DNA of 64,000 nt, from assembly GCA_015061115.1 (NCBI GenBank), contig SUXE01000010.1, positions 56,654 through 120,653 on the forward strand, written 5' to 3'. The notes below the pieces were generated by a model. It worked only from the letters and a program-made list of their open reading frames with translations, was not told the origin of the DNA and ran no database searches. A program made the translations under genes and the position numbers. The stretch comes from Bacteroidales bacterium (GTDB lineage: Bacteria; Bacteroidota; Bacteroidia; Bacteroidales; Paludibacteraceae). This document shows positions 16,522-25,219 of this stretch, one piece after another; the stretch's first letter is position 1; every line of letters begins with the position of its first letter.

Positions 16522-17130
16522 TTATTTCTCGGTTTTTCCCTTTTCTCTCTCCTCTATCGCCTTTTGTCTCTCCTCCTGGATCAACTTTCTCTCCATCAGC
16601 TCTTTGAGGATCTCTTCTTTATTTTCTCCCAACAACATTTTCGCGCATATTTCTGCGGAGTAGGCAGACTCTTTGCTGAATTCGATCTGGGCAGGGAACG
16701 ACTCTTCCACAGTGCCGTCGGGAAGGATATCTTCCACTTTGATGTTTGTGTAAGTGCCGCCCATCTCAATAGCGTACTCTTTCAGGAGCTCTTTTTGTTC
16801 GTCGGTGAAGGTCGACGGTACTTTCACGATAGTGTGGATCTCTTTCTTAGGTTTTCCGTTTGCTCCCAACGCAGTCTCTTTTCTGAATGTTGACATGCTC
16901 ATCATGGTGCGGGCCTGCCATTCTGGGACGTCGGAGAAAGCCTTCTCCATGTTCTCCTCATTCTTTGAGACAATGTCAGTCAGTCTGGCAATAGCTTCAC
17001 CAAGGGAGACTCGTTCCAAAGGAAGACCCTCCGTAACATCCAGTTTGGTGATTTTCTTTGTCACCTCCGCTGATTGTTTCGTTTCCTCAGTATTGGGGCT
17101 AATATTTTTTTGACGTTCTTTTCCTGCCAT
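16522..17130 (-). CDS. accessory protein, paralogue of the protein at 17327
   Basis: 202 residues from the ATG at 17130. An earlier in-frame ATG at 17163 lies within a -7 promoter box, so it is not used. Cytoplasmic, no signal peptide. It shares with the next upstream gene the blocks 'EAIxRLxxIVxKNExxMxxAF...PEWQ', 'VPSTFxxEQKxxLKEY', 'MGGTYTNxKV', 'SFPAxIEFxKxxAYxxExCAKMLLG'. Both tails are Lys/Glu-rich helices. No known family recognised. Its position in the transfer-gene region suggests a mobile-element accessory role (inference). Confidence 0.7.
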   Translation of the reverse strand: MAGKERQKNISPNTEETKQSAEVTKKITKLDVTEGLPLERVSLGEAIARLTDIVSKNEENMEKAFSDVPEWQARTMMSMSTFRKETALGANGKPKKEIHTIVKVPSTFTDEQKELLKEYAIEMGGTYTNIKVEDILPDGTVEESFPAQIEFSKESAYSAEICAKMLLGENKEEILKELMERKLIQEERQKAIEEREKGKTEK

Positions 17131-17160
17131 TATTTGACTGTACTTTATGCAATTCGTTTG

Positions 17161-17168
17161 CAAAAATA
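17161..17168 (-). promoter_or_regulatory. Bacteroidetes -7 box for the 16522-17130 gene
   Basis: Minus strand TATTTTTG, 30 bp before the ATG at 17130. Confidence 0.5.
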
Positions 17169-17326
17169 ATGAAATTAATTTTGTTGAGCAAGATGTAAAA
17201 GGGATAGGTTATCATTAAGAAAGAGAGGATACTATACGTATATGAGAGTTGTTATACGCACTTAGGGGAGCACCATTACGATACCCCCTAAGACTAAACA
17301 TTAACCTTCACAACTACTTTTTGTTT

Positions 17327-17923
17327 TTAATGTTTAAGACCGCTTTTCTTTTGAGAAGCAATCTTTTGGTTTTCTTTACTGTTACTCATCTTCTTTTCTT
17401 TATCTTTTGTTATTTTCTGCAATTGATTATGGGCTGCGTTTGTTTCGAGGATCTCCTTTACAAGGTTTTCCTTTTCCACGCCAAGCAGCATTTTGGCACA
17501 AACCTCAGGTGTGTAGGCTGCATCTTTTCCAAACTCGATTTTCGCTGGGAAAGAAACATTCTGCGTTCCGTCCTGACCTGTCTCCACAACCTTCATATTG
17601 GTGTAGGTACCGCCCATTTGAGTCACATATTCTTTCAAGACATCTTTCTGCTCTTTTGAGAATGTCGACGGTACGTTTACCACAACATGTGAGTTTTTTT
17701 GTTTTTCGCCATCTTTGAACGTCGTCATGGTCATTTGTGCTCTCGACTGCCACTCTGGTGCGTTTGCGAAAGCCTGGGCCATGTAATGTTCGTTTTTCTT
17801 GACAATTTCAAAAAGTCTGTCGATCGCTTCAGCTACCGATAGATTTTCTGGAGTTTGTCCGTCTCCGTTTATATTGTTGTGAGCATTTTCCTGCTCCTCG
17901 TTCTGACTAAATTTTGTTGCCAT
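17327..17923 (-). CDS. accessory protein, paralogue of the protein at 16522
   Basis: 198 residues, cytoplasmic. About half of the core positions match the neighbouring paralogue, including PEWQSRA, VPSTFSKEQKD, MGGTYTNMKV, SFPAKIEFGKDAAY and VCAKMLLG. The first 30 residues are Asn/Gln/Glu-rich and low in complexity, and the last 30 are Lys/Ser-rich. It is not in an obvious operon with its paralogue: 196 bp and a separate promoter lie between them. Function is unknown. The two-copy state shows a local duplication followed by divergence. Confidence 0.7.
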   Translation of the reverse strand: MATKFSQNEEQENAHNNINGDGQTPENLSVAEAIDRLFEIVKKNEHYMAQAFANAPEWQSRAQMTMTTFKDGEKQKNSHVVVNVPSTFSKEQKDVLKEYVTQMGGTYTNMKVVETGQDGTQNVSFPAKIEFGKDAAYTPEVCAKMLLGVEKENLVKEILETNAAHNQLQKITKDKEKKMSNSKENQKIASQKKSGLKH

Positions 17924-18240
17924 TTTTGGACTAAATTTAACCTCAAATTTTCTCGTTTTTACTACAAAGCACTAATTTTTGTTTTGCGATAGCAAAATTA
18001 GAGTTTCGTTTTGATATATGCAAACAAATTTCGAATTTTTTTCAAAAAAATGTTGAAATTGCCATTATTTAATACCTAACGGCGTGTTAAAATGGGATTT
18101 TTCAAACGTTTTTCATCAAAATTGAACGCCTAAAGGCGTATGGAAAATGGGGCATTCAAATGTTCTACCGATATTGAACGCCTAGCGGTGTAATAGGGGA
18201 ACAAAATAAATGTATCCGATATTGACAATTACGAATTACG
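17924..18240. other. intergenic repeats with GCCTAAAGGC units
   Basis: No gene. Between 18074 and 18192 the unit ATTGAACGCCTAAAGGCGTA (18121-18140) recurs as a diverged copy at 18173-18192, with a third remnant near 18075. The core CGCCT-AA-AGGCG is palindromic. Confidence 0.6.
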
Positions 18241-18545
18241 CATTATGAATTGCGAATTGACCATAACACGCACGTCCGTGCGTCTCTACGAGGGTTGGAT
18301 TCACCAGATGCGAGGATTATCCCCAACAATTATGAATTACGCATTATGAATTATGAATTGACCAAAACACGCACGTCCGTGCGTCTCTACGAGGGTTGGA
18401 TCACCAGATGCGAGGATTATCCCCAACAATTACGAATTACGCATTATGAATTATGAATTGACCAAAACACGCACGTCCGTGCGTCTCTACGAGGGTTGGA
18501 TTCACCAGATGCGTGGATTATCCCCAACAATTACGAATTATGCAT
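18241..18545 (+). repeat. three tandem copies of a 100-101 bp unit
   Basis: The ACACGCACGTCCGTGCGTCT block starts at 18266, 18367 and 18467 (periods 101 and 100). Each unit contains this palindrome of the GTAGAGACG family, then GAGGGTTGGAT, CACCAGATGCG, GATTATCCCCAACAAT and an AT-rich TTACGAATTACGCATTATGA block. The copies are almost identical, so the expansion is recent. Confidence 0.85.
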
Positions 18546-18564
18546 TATGAATTATGAATTAAAA

Positions 18565-18595
18565 AAGGATTGTATCCTTTTTTGATACAATCCTT
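18565..18595 (-). terminator. intrinsic terminator of the 18622-19284 gene
   Basis: 12-bp perfect stem AAGGATTGTATC / GATACAATCCTT with a T-rich loop. On the minus strand it is followed directly by TTTTTT; it lies 26 bp beyond the stop codon. Confidence 0.75.
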
Positions 18596-18621
18596 CGTTT
18601 TGTGATAAATTTATCTTCATA

Positions 18622-19284
18622 TCAAGTCCCGTCTTCCGATGTTTTCGTTTCTTTCTTTTTATACGCCTCCACCTGGTCAATGATCACCTTGCCGTTCTGA
18701 AGGAATGATTCGTATGCGTTCTGGTCCATGACGTAGACGATATTGTCAAGTTGCTTGAATCTTTCGTTGGCTTCCTCTACGGTCAGACAGTCGCCCATGA
18801 ATTCGGCGTATTCCTCAAGATAGTTGTCGAGTTTGTCTCTGTTCCCACACGTCTTCTCCAGTAATGGGATGACCTGCTCCACAAAGGCATCATAATCTTC
18901 CTTGGAATTGTTTTGTTTGATCTGCGACGCGATTGCGTTTATCTTTTTGAAGAAAATATACTGTTCTTTGATGAATTCTATCTTTTCTTCACTGAGTTTT
19001 GTTTTTGTGACAAACAGATATTCGAATGGCGAGTATCCACCTTCAGATTCTTGGTTTTGATCCAGGAAATTCTTGATCTCCACAAGCTGTTTCTGCACTG
19101 TCAATATCTTAGACAGGTCGGCGCTCATGGAGTTGATGGTCTCGTCGTCGGAAATCATCTCTATGAATGTTTTGGGAGATTCCAGTAATCTGCTGCATTT
19201 GTCCTTGAAACTTAGCACAGCGTCTATCGGGCTCTCCTTCAAGAACCATTCTCTCAGCTGTTCCAATTTTTCTTTGCTCAACAT
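18622..19284 (-). CDS. helical accessory protein of unknown function
   Basis: 220 residues, predicted largely alpha-helical and acidic, no signal peptide, no recognised domain. Regions near residues 60-80 and 95-125 have coiled-coil character (ILTVQKQLVEIKNFLDQ, EEKIEFIKEQYIFFKKI). It lies 47 bp downstream of the DUF3945-like gene on the same strand and is closed by a strong terminator, so the two form a probable two-gene operon. Nothing more can be assigned. Confidence 0.65.
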   Translation of the reverse strand: MLSKEKLEQLREWFLKESPIDAVLSFKDKCSRLLESPKTFIEMISDDETINSMSADLSKILTVQKQLVEIKNFLDQNQESEGGYSPFEYLFVTKTKLSEEKIEFIKEQYIFFKKINAIASQIKQNNSKEDYDAFVEQVIPLLEKTCGNRDKLDNYLEEYAEFMGDCLTVEEANERFKQLDNIVYVMDQNAYESFLQNGKVIIDQVEAYKKKETKTSEDGT

Positions 19285-19331
19285 CCTTTTGTCTCTTTAT
19301 ACTGATTTTCAATATTCATTGTTATATGGGA

Positions 19332-20687
19332 TTATATTCCCATATTTTTTTTGTTGATCTGCATCTGTTTGAACCCTTTTGGAGCGACTTTCAGCACGGG
19401 TTTGATTCCGATTGGAGTCTTTTGTATGCTCAGGCTGACGGATGCCTCGTATTCCTTTTTAGAGCTTTCCTTACAGTCGGGGAACATCACAACTTCTCCT
19501 TTGAGCAGAGCCTCTTTTTCCGCTTTGCTGACGAGGTGTCCTTTTATCTTGTCCGGTATGCAGTTTGGAGTCACAGACATCCATGTAGGTTTGTCGGCAT
19601 CACGGAATGGCAGGATATGGCATTCTCTGATCCTCGACAGTTTGGCTCGTGTGGCCTGGTCGATCTTCAGTTCATCCTTCACTTTGAGATTGCCAAACAG
19701 AAGCGTCTCATTTCCGTTTTTGCCTATTCCTTTGCAGACATCCACGCTCACATTCCCGTCGCTGTTCAGGATGGAGATCTTTTCTCCTTTCTGCAGTCTG
19801 GCAAACCTCCCGTCGCTCTTGATAGCGAAGATCTCTTTGTCCTTGACAAATTTGCTCAGGAGTTTTTCGATTGTGCCCACGTTCATGGCGTCGACTTTCA
19901 TGCATTCCGCAAAATCGCCCTTCTGTTTGATGGCGGTTGGTCCGCCGAGTTTTCTGTCAAGATAATCTTTAGCCGACGTGGATGCTTTCAACCCTTTCTC
20001 TATCTCTGTGAATCTTTCAGTTGAGAGAGAGTAGAAGGAAGTGCGTGTATCTTTGTCTGTCAACATTTTCTGATACTCCTGATTGTATGCTAAATTGTCC
20101 CATGTCTCCCTGTCAGCCACGATCTTTACAGTCTCACGGTTGTCCTTCTCTGTAAGGAAGATCTTCACCTCCCTTTCATTGAAGTTTAGTGTATTGATAT
20201 TTTCGGTAATATAGTTCTCTTTATCAAAGGAGAGGGATTCCATACTCCAGTCGTTGAGACTCTCCATCAACGGCATTGAGATGACGGAAAGAAAAGAGAA
20301 CAGGAAAATACAGATCGGGTCGATAGAAAGATATGAGGTATTTTTCAGAGCCTCCACGACCACGCGTCTTTTTGAAGCCTCCAGTGCTTTTGCCTCATTT
20401 ATGAATTTGTCTAATGACGAAAGATAATTCTCGTTGAAACTTGTGAGTTCTGGCGCGACATTCCTGTCGTTTCTGTGCATGTAGAGGAATTTCATCTGTT
20501 CCAGTTTGAACTTATGGAATTTATCTGCAGCGTCGGCAAGAGTACGTATGGCGTTATCGAGAGTTTTATCAATTTCGTTAAGGGGTACAGGATTAGAGAC
20601 AGTATCGATTTTCTTGTCGGATACTGGATTTATAAGCATGTATTGCTCAGACCTTTTGTCGTATGCAAGACGTATATTGTTGCTCAT
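19332..20687 (-). CDS. mobile-element protein with DUF3945/DUF4099-like C-terminus
   Basis: 451 residues. The N-terminal 130 residues are helical; a short hydrophobic helix lies near residues 125-145 (PICIFLFSFLSVISMPLM). The C-terminal segment LSRIRECHILPF...IPDKIKGHLVSKAEKEALLKG followed by EVVMFPDC resembles DUF3945-type domains that are common in Bacteroides conjugative and mobilisable elements; this match is by eye and moderate. It precedes the 220-residue helical gene. With the coupling-protein and TraM-like genes nearby it points to an integrated element or its remnant. Confidence 0.5.
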   Translation of the reverse strand: MSNNIRLAYDKRSEQYMLINPVSDKKIDTVSNPVPLNEIDKTLDNAIRTLADAADKFHKFKLEQMKFLYMHRNDRNVAPELTSFNENYLSSLDKFINEAKALEASKRRVVVEALKNTSYLSIDPICIFLFSFLSVISMPLMESLNDWSMESLSFDKENYITENINTLNFNEREVKIFLTEKDNRETVKIVADRETWDNLAYNQEYQKMLTDKDTRTSFYSLSTERFTEIEKGLKASTSAKDYLDRKLGGPTAIKQKGDFAECMKVDAMNVGTIEKLLSKFVKDKEIFAIKSDGRFARLQKGEKISILNSDGNVSVDVCKGIGKNGNETLLFGNLKVKDELKIDQATRAKLSRIRECHILPFRDADKPTWMSVTPNCIPDKIKGHLVSKAEKEALLKGEVVMFPDCKESSKKEYEASVSLSIQKTPIGIKPVLKVAPKGFKQMQINKKNMGI

Positions 20688-20928
20688 ATAGGACTAAATC
20701 AATATTTGAATAAATCAGGGGTTGTCTATTAAAATCCCAAGTTGTTGATTTGGATATTCCTTAAATCTTTCGTGTTTATGGACTATCACAAATACATTTC
20801 ATTTAAACTAAACAAAACAAAGAAAAACACTTCTAATTGCAAGTTTTCGCATTTATCAGTAGACTTCGTTGTTTTATTCGATACAAAATTATAAATAAAA
20901 ATGATTTCTCGGGCAAGATAGATGGAAT
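20688..20928. other. intergenic, nothing recognised
   Basis: AT-rich DNA upstream of the 19332-20687 gene. No convincing TAnnTTTG box and no gene were seen. Confidence 0.4.
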
Positions 20929-21131
20929 AATTCGTAATTCATAATGCATAATTCGTAATTGTTGGGAAATACATCTGTAGGGGCGAACCCTTGTGGTCGC
21001 CAGATAATTCATAATGCGTAATGCATAATTGTTGGGAAATACATCAGAGGAATTGAATTTTGACTGTAGGGGCAATCCATTGTGGTCGCCAGATAATTCG
21101 TAATGCATAATTCGTAATTCGGCGTCTCTAC
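20929..21131. repeat. composite intergenic repeats (TAATTCGTAATGCATAATT and GTAGGGGC units)
   Basis: Three AT-rich blocks of the type TTCGTAATTCATAATGCATA near 20931, 21005 and 21093 alternate with two GTAGGGGC...TGTGGTCGCC units (20979-21001 and 21065-21090). A third GTAGGGGC unit occurs at 55217. The block ends in GGCGTCTCTAC, a half of the GTAGAGACG palindrome. Apparently non-coding. Confidence 0.7.
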
Positions 21132-21153
21132 ATTATGGATTATTTAAAAAAAA

Positions 21154-21212
21154 TAATGAGCGGTAACCAATACCACTCATTACTTCTTTTTCCTTTAAAG
21201 ATAAAGGGAAAA
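21154..21212 (+). other. two adjacent hairpins before the SIR2 gene
   Basis: TAATGAGCGGT pairs with ACCACTCATTA (one mismatch), followed by T-rich DNA; then TTTTCCTTTA pairs with TAAAGGGAAAA. These could be a terminator or a structured leader. No gene directly upstream explains them. Confidence 0.4.
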
Positions 21213-21428
21213 TAGGATTAGTAACAGTACAAAAAAATCTAATTATTACCATGGTCGGACCTCATTACCCTCTACTTGTTCGTAGTGTAAATCCTTCCGT
21301 CATGTCTTTATGTTTACAAAAATATAATGAATATTCGAAACATCAAAATATTTTGTGAAAATTTTCAAAAAAATGCAAAATATTTGGTAGGCGAGGGGGA
21401 TGATGATGTATAGGATTTTTAGATTGGA

Positions 21429-21460
21429 TTTGTATGAAAGGGATAAAAATTGTATATTTG
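21429..21460 (+). promoter_or_regulatory. Bacteroidetes promoter of the SIR2 gene
   Basis: -33 TTTG at 21429-21432, 20-bp spacer, -7 TATATTTG at 21453-21460. The ATG is 58 bp downstream. Confidence 0.75.
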
Positions 21461-21517
21461 TTTTGAAAAAGGAAAATAATAAAATGCTGTCGGAGATAGC
21501 GTAAAAAAAGAAGAAAA

Positions 21518-22750
21518 ATGCCAACACATATTAGTGAATATCAAAAGAAAATTAGTGAATATCAAAAGAAAATACAAACTATAGAATCTGAAGTGTATGA
21601 ATTTTTTTATGGATTTTTGTCTGATAATGAAAAAATCGAATTATGTTGTTTAGAAAGTAATCATGTATTCGATTTTAAATTACCACAAGGAATTAGTAAG
21701 TTAGATTATCCTTCCAATACACAAATCGAAGTAAAGTATAGATTAATGCGGCAATCTGTTTCTTTTATTTTGAAACATTTTGATATGGTTCAACCAAAAA
21801 AACTGGTTGTTGTGGTTTATGACGGATATGAACTTGATCACAAACAGGAAATGTTTGAGAATCGTAATATAGAGATTATCTCTTTTGATGAATTAAAAGA
21901 AAAATATAAAAAAGATGATGTTGAAAAACAAAATAACAAGTATTTATCAGAGGAAAATATTAAAGAAGCATTAAAAAGAAGAGTAGAAGAAAAACGTTTA
22001 TCAATATTTTTAGGTGCGGGAGTTAGTGCATCTGCAGGAGTCCCAGCATGGCAAGCTTTATTGGAATGTCTTTGTATAAAAAATGGATTACCTAAAATGG
22101 ATTCAGATATAGACGAAATTACAAAAGCAAGAGATATTATTGAAATATGCTACAAAGATAAAAGTAATGGAACAATAAAGGATTCGTTTTATGAGGATAT
22201 TAGTAACTGTCTTTACAAAACCTTACATGACTCTGAGTTGTTAGAATCTATTTCAAAAATTGTTAAAGATTTTAATGTTGAGAGCATTATAACATATAAT
22301 TATGATAGTTTATTAGAGGATAAACTCAATGAAAAAGAAAAGAAATGTGAATCAATATATGATAAAACTAGAACTCCTTTACTTCCTGTTTATCATGTCC
22401 ATGGATTTATTGCTCGTGATGGTCAACATTCCGAAATTGTGTTAGGAGAAAAAGAATATCATAAAATATATCAAGAGGCATATAATTGGGGTAATGTCGA
22501 GCAATTGCACGCATTGTGCCGTAACACGTGTTTGTTTATAGGATTATCTATGAAAGATCCAAATCTTCGTAGATTAATAGATATATCAATTGATGGTTCA
22601 GAGGTAGAGCCTATTCATTTTGTTTTTTTAAGGAGAATAGAATATAATATTCCTTTTATGGAGAGGACAATGAGAAGTTTTGGAATCAATTGTGTATGGT
22701 ATGATAATTATTCTGATTTGCCTAAATTATTGAATGATTTATGTAAATAA
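21518..22750 (+). CDS. SIR2-family defence-type NADase with possible N-terminal nuclease-like domain
   Basis: 410 residues. The C-terminal SIR2_2 domain (about 155-405) shows FLGAGVSASAGVPAW (GAG at 166-168), ITYNYDSLLE, VYHVHGFI, LGEKEYHKIY and FIGLSMKDPNLRRL, the standard order for NAD+-cleaving SIR2 proteins of antiphage systems. Residues 30-130 form a separate domain in which LDYPSNTQIEVKYRL (D63, E71, K73) followed by KKLVVVVYDG and IEIISFDELKEKY resembles the core of PD-(D/E)xK/Mrr-type nucleases; this is an inference from spacing. The first codons contain a 21-bp tandem duplication. AT-rich, alone in its operon, with its own promoter; probably horizontally acquired. Confidence 0.85.
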   Translation: MPTHISEYQKKISEYQKKIQTIESEVYEFFYGFLSDNEKIELCCLESNHVFDFKLPQGISKLDYPSNTQIEVKYRLMRQSVSFILKHFDMVQPKKLVVVVYDGYELDHKQEMFENRNIEIISFDELKEKYKKDDVEKQNNKYLSEENIKEALKRRVEEKRLSIFLGAGVSASAGVPAWQALLECLCIKNGLPKMDSDIDEITKARDIIEICYKDKSNGTIKDSFYEDISNCLYKTLHDSELLESISKIVKDFNVESIITYNYDSLLEDKLNEKEKKCESIYDKTRTPLLPVYHVHGFIARDGQHSEIVLGEKEYHKIYQEAYNWGNVEQLHALCRNTCLFIGLSMKDPNLRRLIDISIDGSEVEPIHFVFLRRIEYNIPFMERTMRSFGINCVWYDNYSDLPKLLNDLCK

Positions 22751-23119
22751 TATTAAATCATTTGGCAAGAACGCATGCAGATTTTATATATAAAGAATTA
22801 AATTTGCTAAAATCAATCCAATGATGAGATTTCAAATTCTTTGAATGAGATGAATAAAACGAATTCAAAGGAGAGGAAATGATGTATTGTTTGTAGTGAG
22901 ATATAAGATCAGAATAAAGATATTGTATTCTACTCTCGTTCAGCATTTAAAGAACAACTTTTCATCAGGACCAGAAAGATTCAGTTATCGAGTAATCCTC
23001 GGTAACTGTCGCTTTTTTATCGTAGGAATTATAAGTTTTGTCAATTTCCACCAAATTTTTTAAGCCTGATTTGTCAGTTTCCACCAAATTTCGGTTAGGG
23101 GAGACGTTGCACACCTCCC
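22751..23119. other. intergenic, with a 33-bp-spaced direct repeat
   Basis: No credible gene. GTCAATTTCCACCAAATTT (23040-23058) recurs with one mismatch at 23073-23091. Short minus-strand reading frames here have no family resemblance. Confidence 0.45.
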
Positions 23120-25069
23120 TCAAATAGATGTCTTTCCGGTCACCTGCGTCCTGATTTCCCACAGCCTTTTGTATGGCTGCACACCCTGCTGTGCCATTCT
23201 GCGTATACGGTCGAGCTCGGCTACACAGATGTTCTCCACCTCTTGTCTGATATTCTCACGGTTGTTTTGCAGATATTCACGCATTCGTGCGTCACGGATC
23301 TCTATCACACGGTTGAGCATGTTGTCTTTCTCCAGGAATTTAGGAAAGACTTTCTTCATCTCTTTCGACGGTTTCTTCACCTTGCTGATCAGTGTCGTGA
23401 CGGATTTGTATATGTTGTGGTCAAAACCATACGATGCGATGTCGTTGCGGTCGAACCAGTGGCGAACCATCGCGTCTACAAGGGATCTTGTCTCTGTATA
23501 TTTGCTGTGGTCGAACCCGATTTCATTTGCGTAGACGCGAAGATTTGCGTCTACAACCTCGTCGTCAAAATCATAAAACTCAGGCAGTTCGAGATAGTGG
23601 TTTGCCTCTTCTTCACATGCGTCGACGTCGATATCGATGTTTGCCGCAAACACTCGGTCGTTGTTGTCGGAACCGTTATTGTCGCAAACCAATCCTGCGA
23701 ACCATCCCTGTTTTGCTTGTGAGAATCGTTCAGGCGGGATCATGTAATCCATTTGGTACGACACGGAAGATCCATCCTTTTTAGTGGAGACGGGAGTCTT
23801 TTTCTGTCTGTTTTTTCCTATACGTTTTGAAATCTTCTCCGCCGTCTCGTCAAAACATTGTCCGACGAAGAAATTGCCGACGGTCTGAATGATTTTGTTG
23901 GCGTTCGACTCTTTATAGTCCGCTCTCAGCTGGGAGAAATCCTGGAATCCCAGCAGTATTGCCACTTCGTTGGAACGGGCTGTGGCGATCAGATTATCCA
24001 GTCCATACACAAACATGGTCGGAAGCTCGTCGATGATGATCGCACTTTTATGTTTTCCTTTCTGGTTTGCCAGTTTCAGTATACGTGCTGTGTACACGCC
24101 AAGAGCTGTGCTGTATGTGTTGGCATTCTGTGGATCATTGCCGAAACAAAGCAGTTTTGGTTCAAGCGGATTATTGATGTCAAGATCAATATCGTCGCCG
24201 CTCATCGCCCAATAGAGGTAGGGTGATGTGAGTCTGCCTAGCGGAATCTGTACCGACGCGATTTGTCCTTGAATCTGTTCGGTGGCACCTGCCGACCATG
24301 CGTTGAGATATGGGGCGAGGGTGACGGAGAGGTCGGTATAGCTTGAGAGAATTGGTATCACCTGGTCCATCGGCTGTGAGATGAAGTCGATGACGTGTGG
24401 GAAAGTGCAGTATTTGCCATTTTCATAAAGACGTAGAAACCAGATACATGCTCCAAGATAGTTGATAGCCGACTCCACAAAGAAATCGCCTTGCTTGTCT
24501 GCCCAAGTGCGGGCAAGATTATAACATATCACTTGTGCGATCTCGTCGGCATGAGTCTTCGTCTCCAAAAGATTAGCTTTGAGAGGGTTGCATCGAAGGG
24601 AGACGCGGGGTTCGTTGAAGTCAATCATGCCATATTTCGGCTCCACACCATTGTAGATCTCTTTCCAGCGATGCTTGTTCCACATGAAGTTGGAGTAGGC
24701 GATCTCCGACAGATCAGGAATTTTGAAATCGTAGAGGTACATCGCGTAACCTTTTGCCAGAGCCTGACGGATATAGTTGTTGATGATCGTGTAGGATTTT
24801 CCTGAACCGGGTGAGCCTACCACCATCGTCGCACGGAAAGGGGCTTCAAGGTTGATCCATCCGTGATGCTCTTTGCCCTGACGGTAGTATTTGGTAGGGA
24901 AATTGATGGTATATTCATCCGTGGAAAAATTCTCATTCTGTGGAAAATCAGACTGTTCTTTCAGGTTGAACGGGTCATCGTTCGGCAGATTTTGTTTTGG
25001 AGTTGTCTTAAACAACAACACTCCGATTATCAATGCGACAAAACATCCTAACAGTAGAAAAAGATACAT
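23120..25069 (-). CDS. VirD4/MobC-type conjugative coupling ATPase (T4CP)
   Basis: 649 residues from the ATG at 25069; this start follows a -7 box at 25107 and opens with a transmembrane helix (MYLFLLLGCFVALIIGVLLF). Walker A is GSPGSGKS at residues 85-92, Walker B is AIIIDELPTMF, and a later QDFSQLRADY block fits T4CP motif 3. Coupling proteins pull relaxase-DNA to the mating channel at the inner membrane. No relaxase, VirB4 or channel genes are in the window apart from a divergent TraM-like gene. A small GTAGACGC palindrome (23531-23554) lies within the coding sequence. Confidence 0.85.
   Translation of the reverse strand: MYLFLLLGCFVALIIGVLLFKTTPKQNLPNDDPFNLKEQSDFPQNENFSTDEYTINFPTKYYRQGKEHHGWINLEAPFRATMVVGSPGSGKSYTIINNYIRQALAKGYAMYLYDFKIPDLSEIAYSNFMWNKHRWKEIYNGVEPKYGMIDFNEPRVSLRCNPLKANLLETKTHADEIAQVICYNLARTWADKQGDFFVESAINYLGACIWFLRLYENGKYCTFPHVIDFISQPMDQVIPILSSYTDLSVTLAPYLNAWSAGATEQIQGQIASVQIPLGRLTSPYLYWAMSGDDIDLDINNPLEPKLLCFGNDPQNANTYSTALGVYTARILKLANQKGKHKSAIIIDELPTMFVYGLDNLIATARSNEVAILLGFQDFSQLRADYKESNANKIIQTVGNFFVGQCFDETAEKISKRIGKNRQKKTPVSTKKDGSSVSYQMDYMIPPERFSQAKQGWFAGLVCDNNGSDNNDRVFAANIDIDVDACEEEANHYLELPEFYDFDDEVVDANLRVYANEIGFDHSKYTETRSLVDAMVRHWFDRNDIASYGFDHNIYKSVTTLISKVKKPSKEMKKVFPKFLEKDNMLNRVIEIRDARMREYLQNNRENIRQEVENICVAELDRIRRMAQQGVQPYKRLWEIRTQVTGKTSI
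23531..23554 (+). repeat. palindromic repeat inside the coupling-protein gene
   Basis: GTAGACGC at one end and GCGTCTAC at the other, 24 bp in all. It is translated in frame as part of VVDANLRVYAN. Similar in design to the GTAGAGACG palindromes inside menD. Confidence 0.55.
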
Positions 25070-25106
25070 ATTTACAAATTGTATACGGCTAATAATTATT
25101 TGGTCG

Positions 25107-25114
25107 CAAAAATA
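25107..25114 (-). promoter_or_regulatory. -7 box of the coupling-protein gene
   Basis: Minus strand TATTTTTG, 37 bp before the ATG at 25069; it supports that start over the in-frame ATG at 25141, which lies upstream of the box. Confidence 0.55.
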
Positions 25115-25187
25115 ATCTTTTTTACAATCCTCCTCAAACAAAATATAGAAAAGTAATTTCCGTTGCAGATTCTACGGAAGAAAATTA

Positions 25188-25195
25188 TACTTTTG
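25188..25195 (+). promoter_or_regulatory. -7 box of the divergent TraM-like operon
   Basis: TACTTTTG, 24 bp before the ATG at 25220. A GTTG at 25162-25165 is a weak -33 candidate. Confidence 0.5.
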
Positions 25196-25219
25196 CATCG
25201 TAAAAAATTTGAAAGAAAA

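Noticed and set aside
18250-18456. Open frame across the 101-bp tandem repeats
   Set aside because: It only reads through repeat DNA and has no start context or homology.
18241-18545. Possible CRISPR array
   Set aside because: Units are fully repeated without unique spacers, the period is about 100 bp, and no cas gene is seen.
22758-23162. Two short minus-strand frames between SIR2 and the coupling-protein gene
   Set aside because: No recognisable protein pattern; the second largely reads a direct repeat (LVETDK / LVEIDK).
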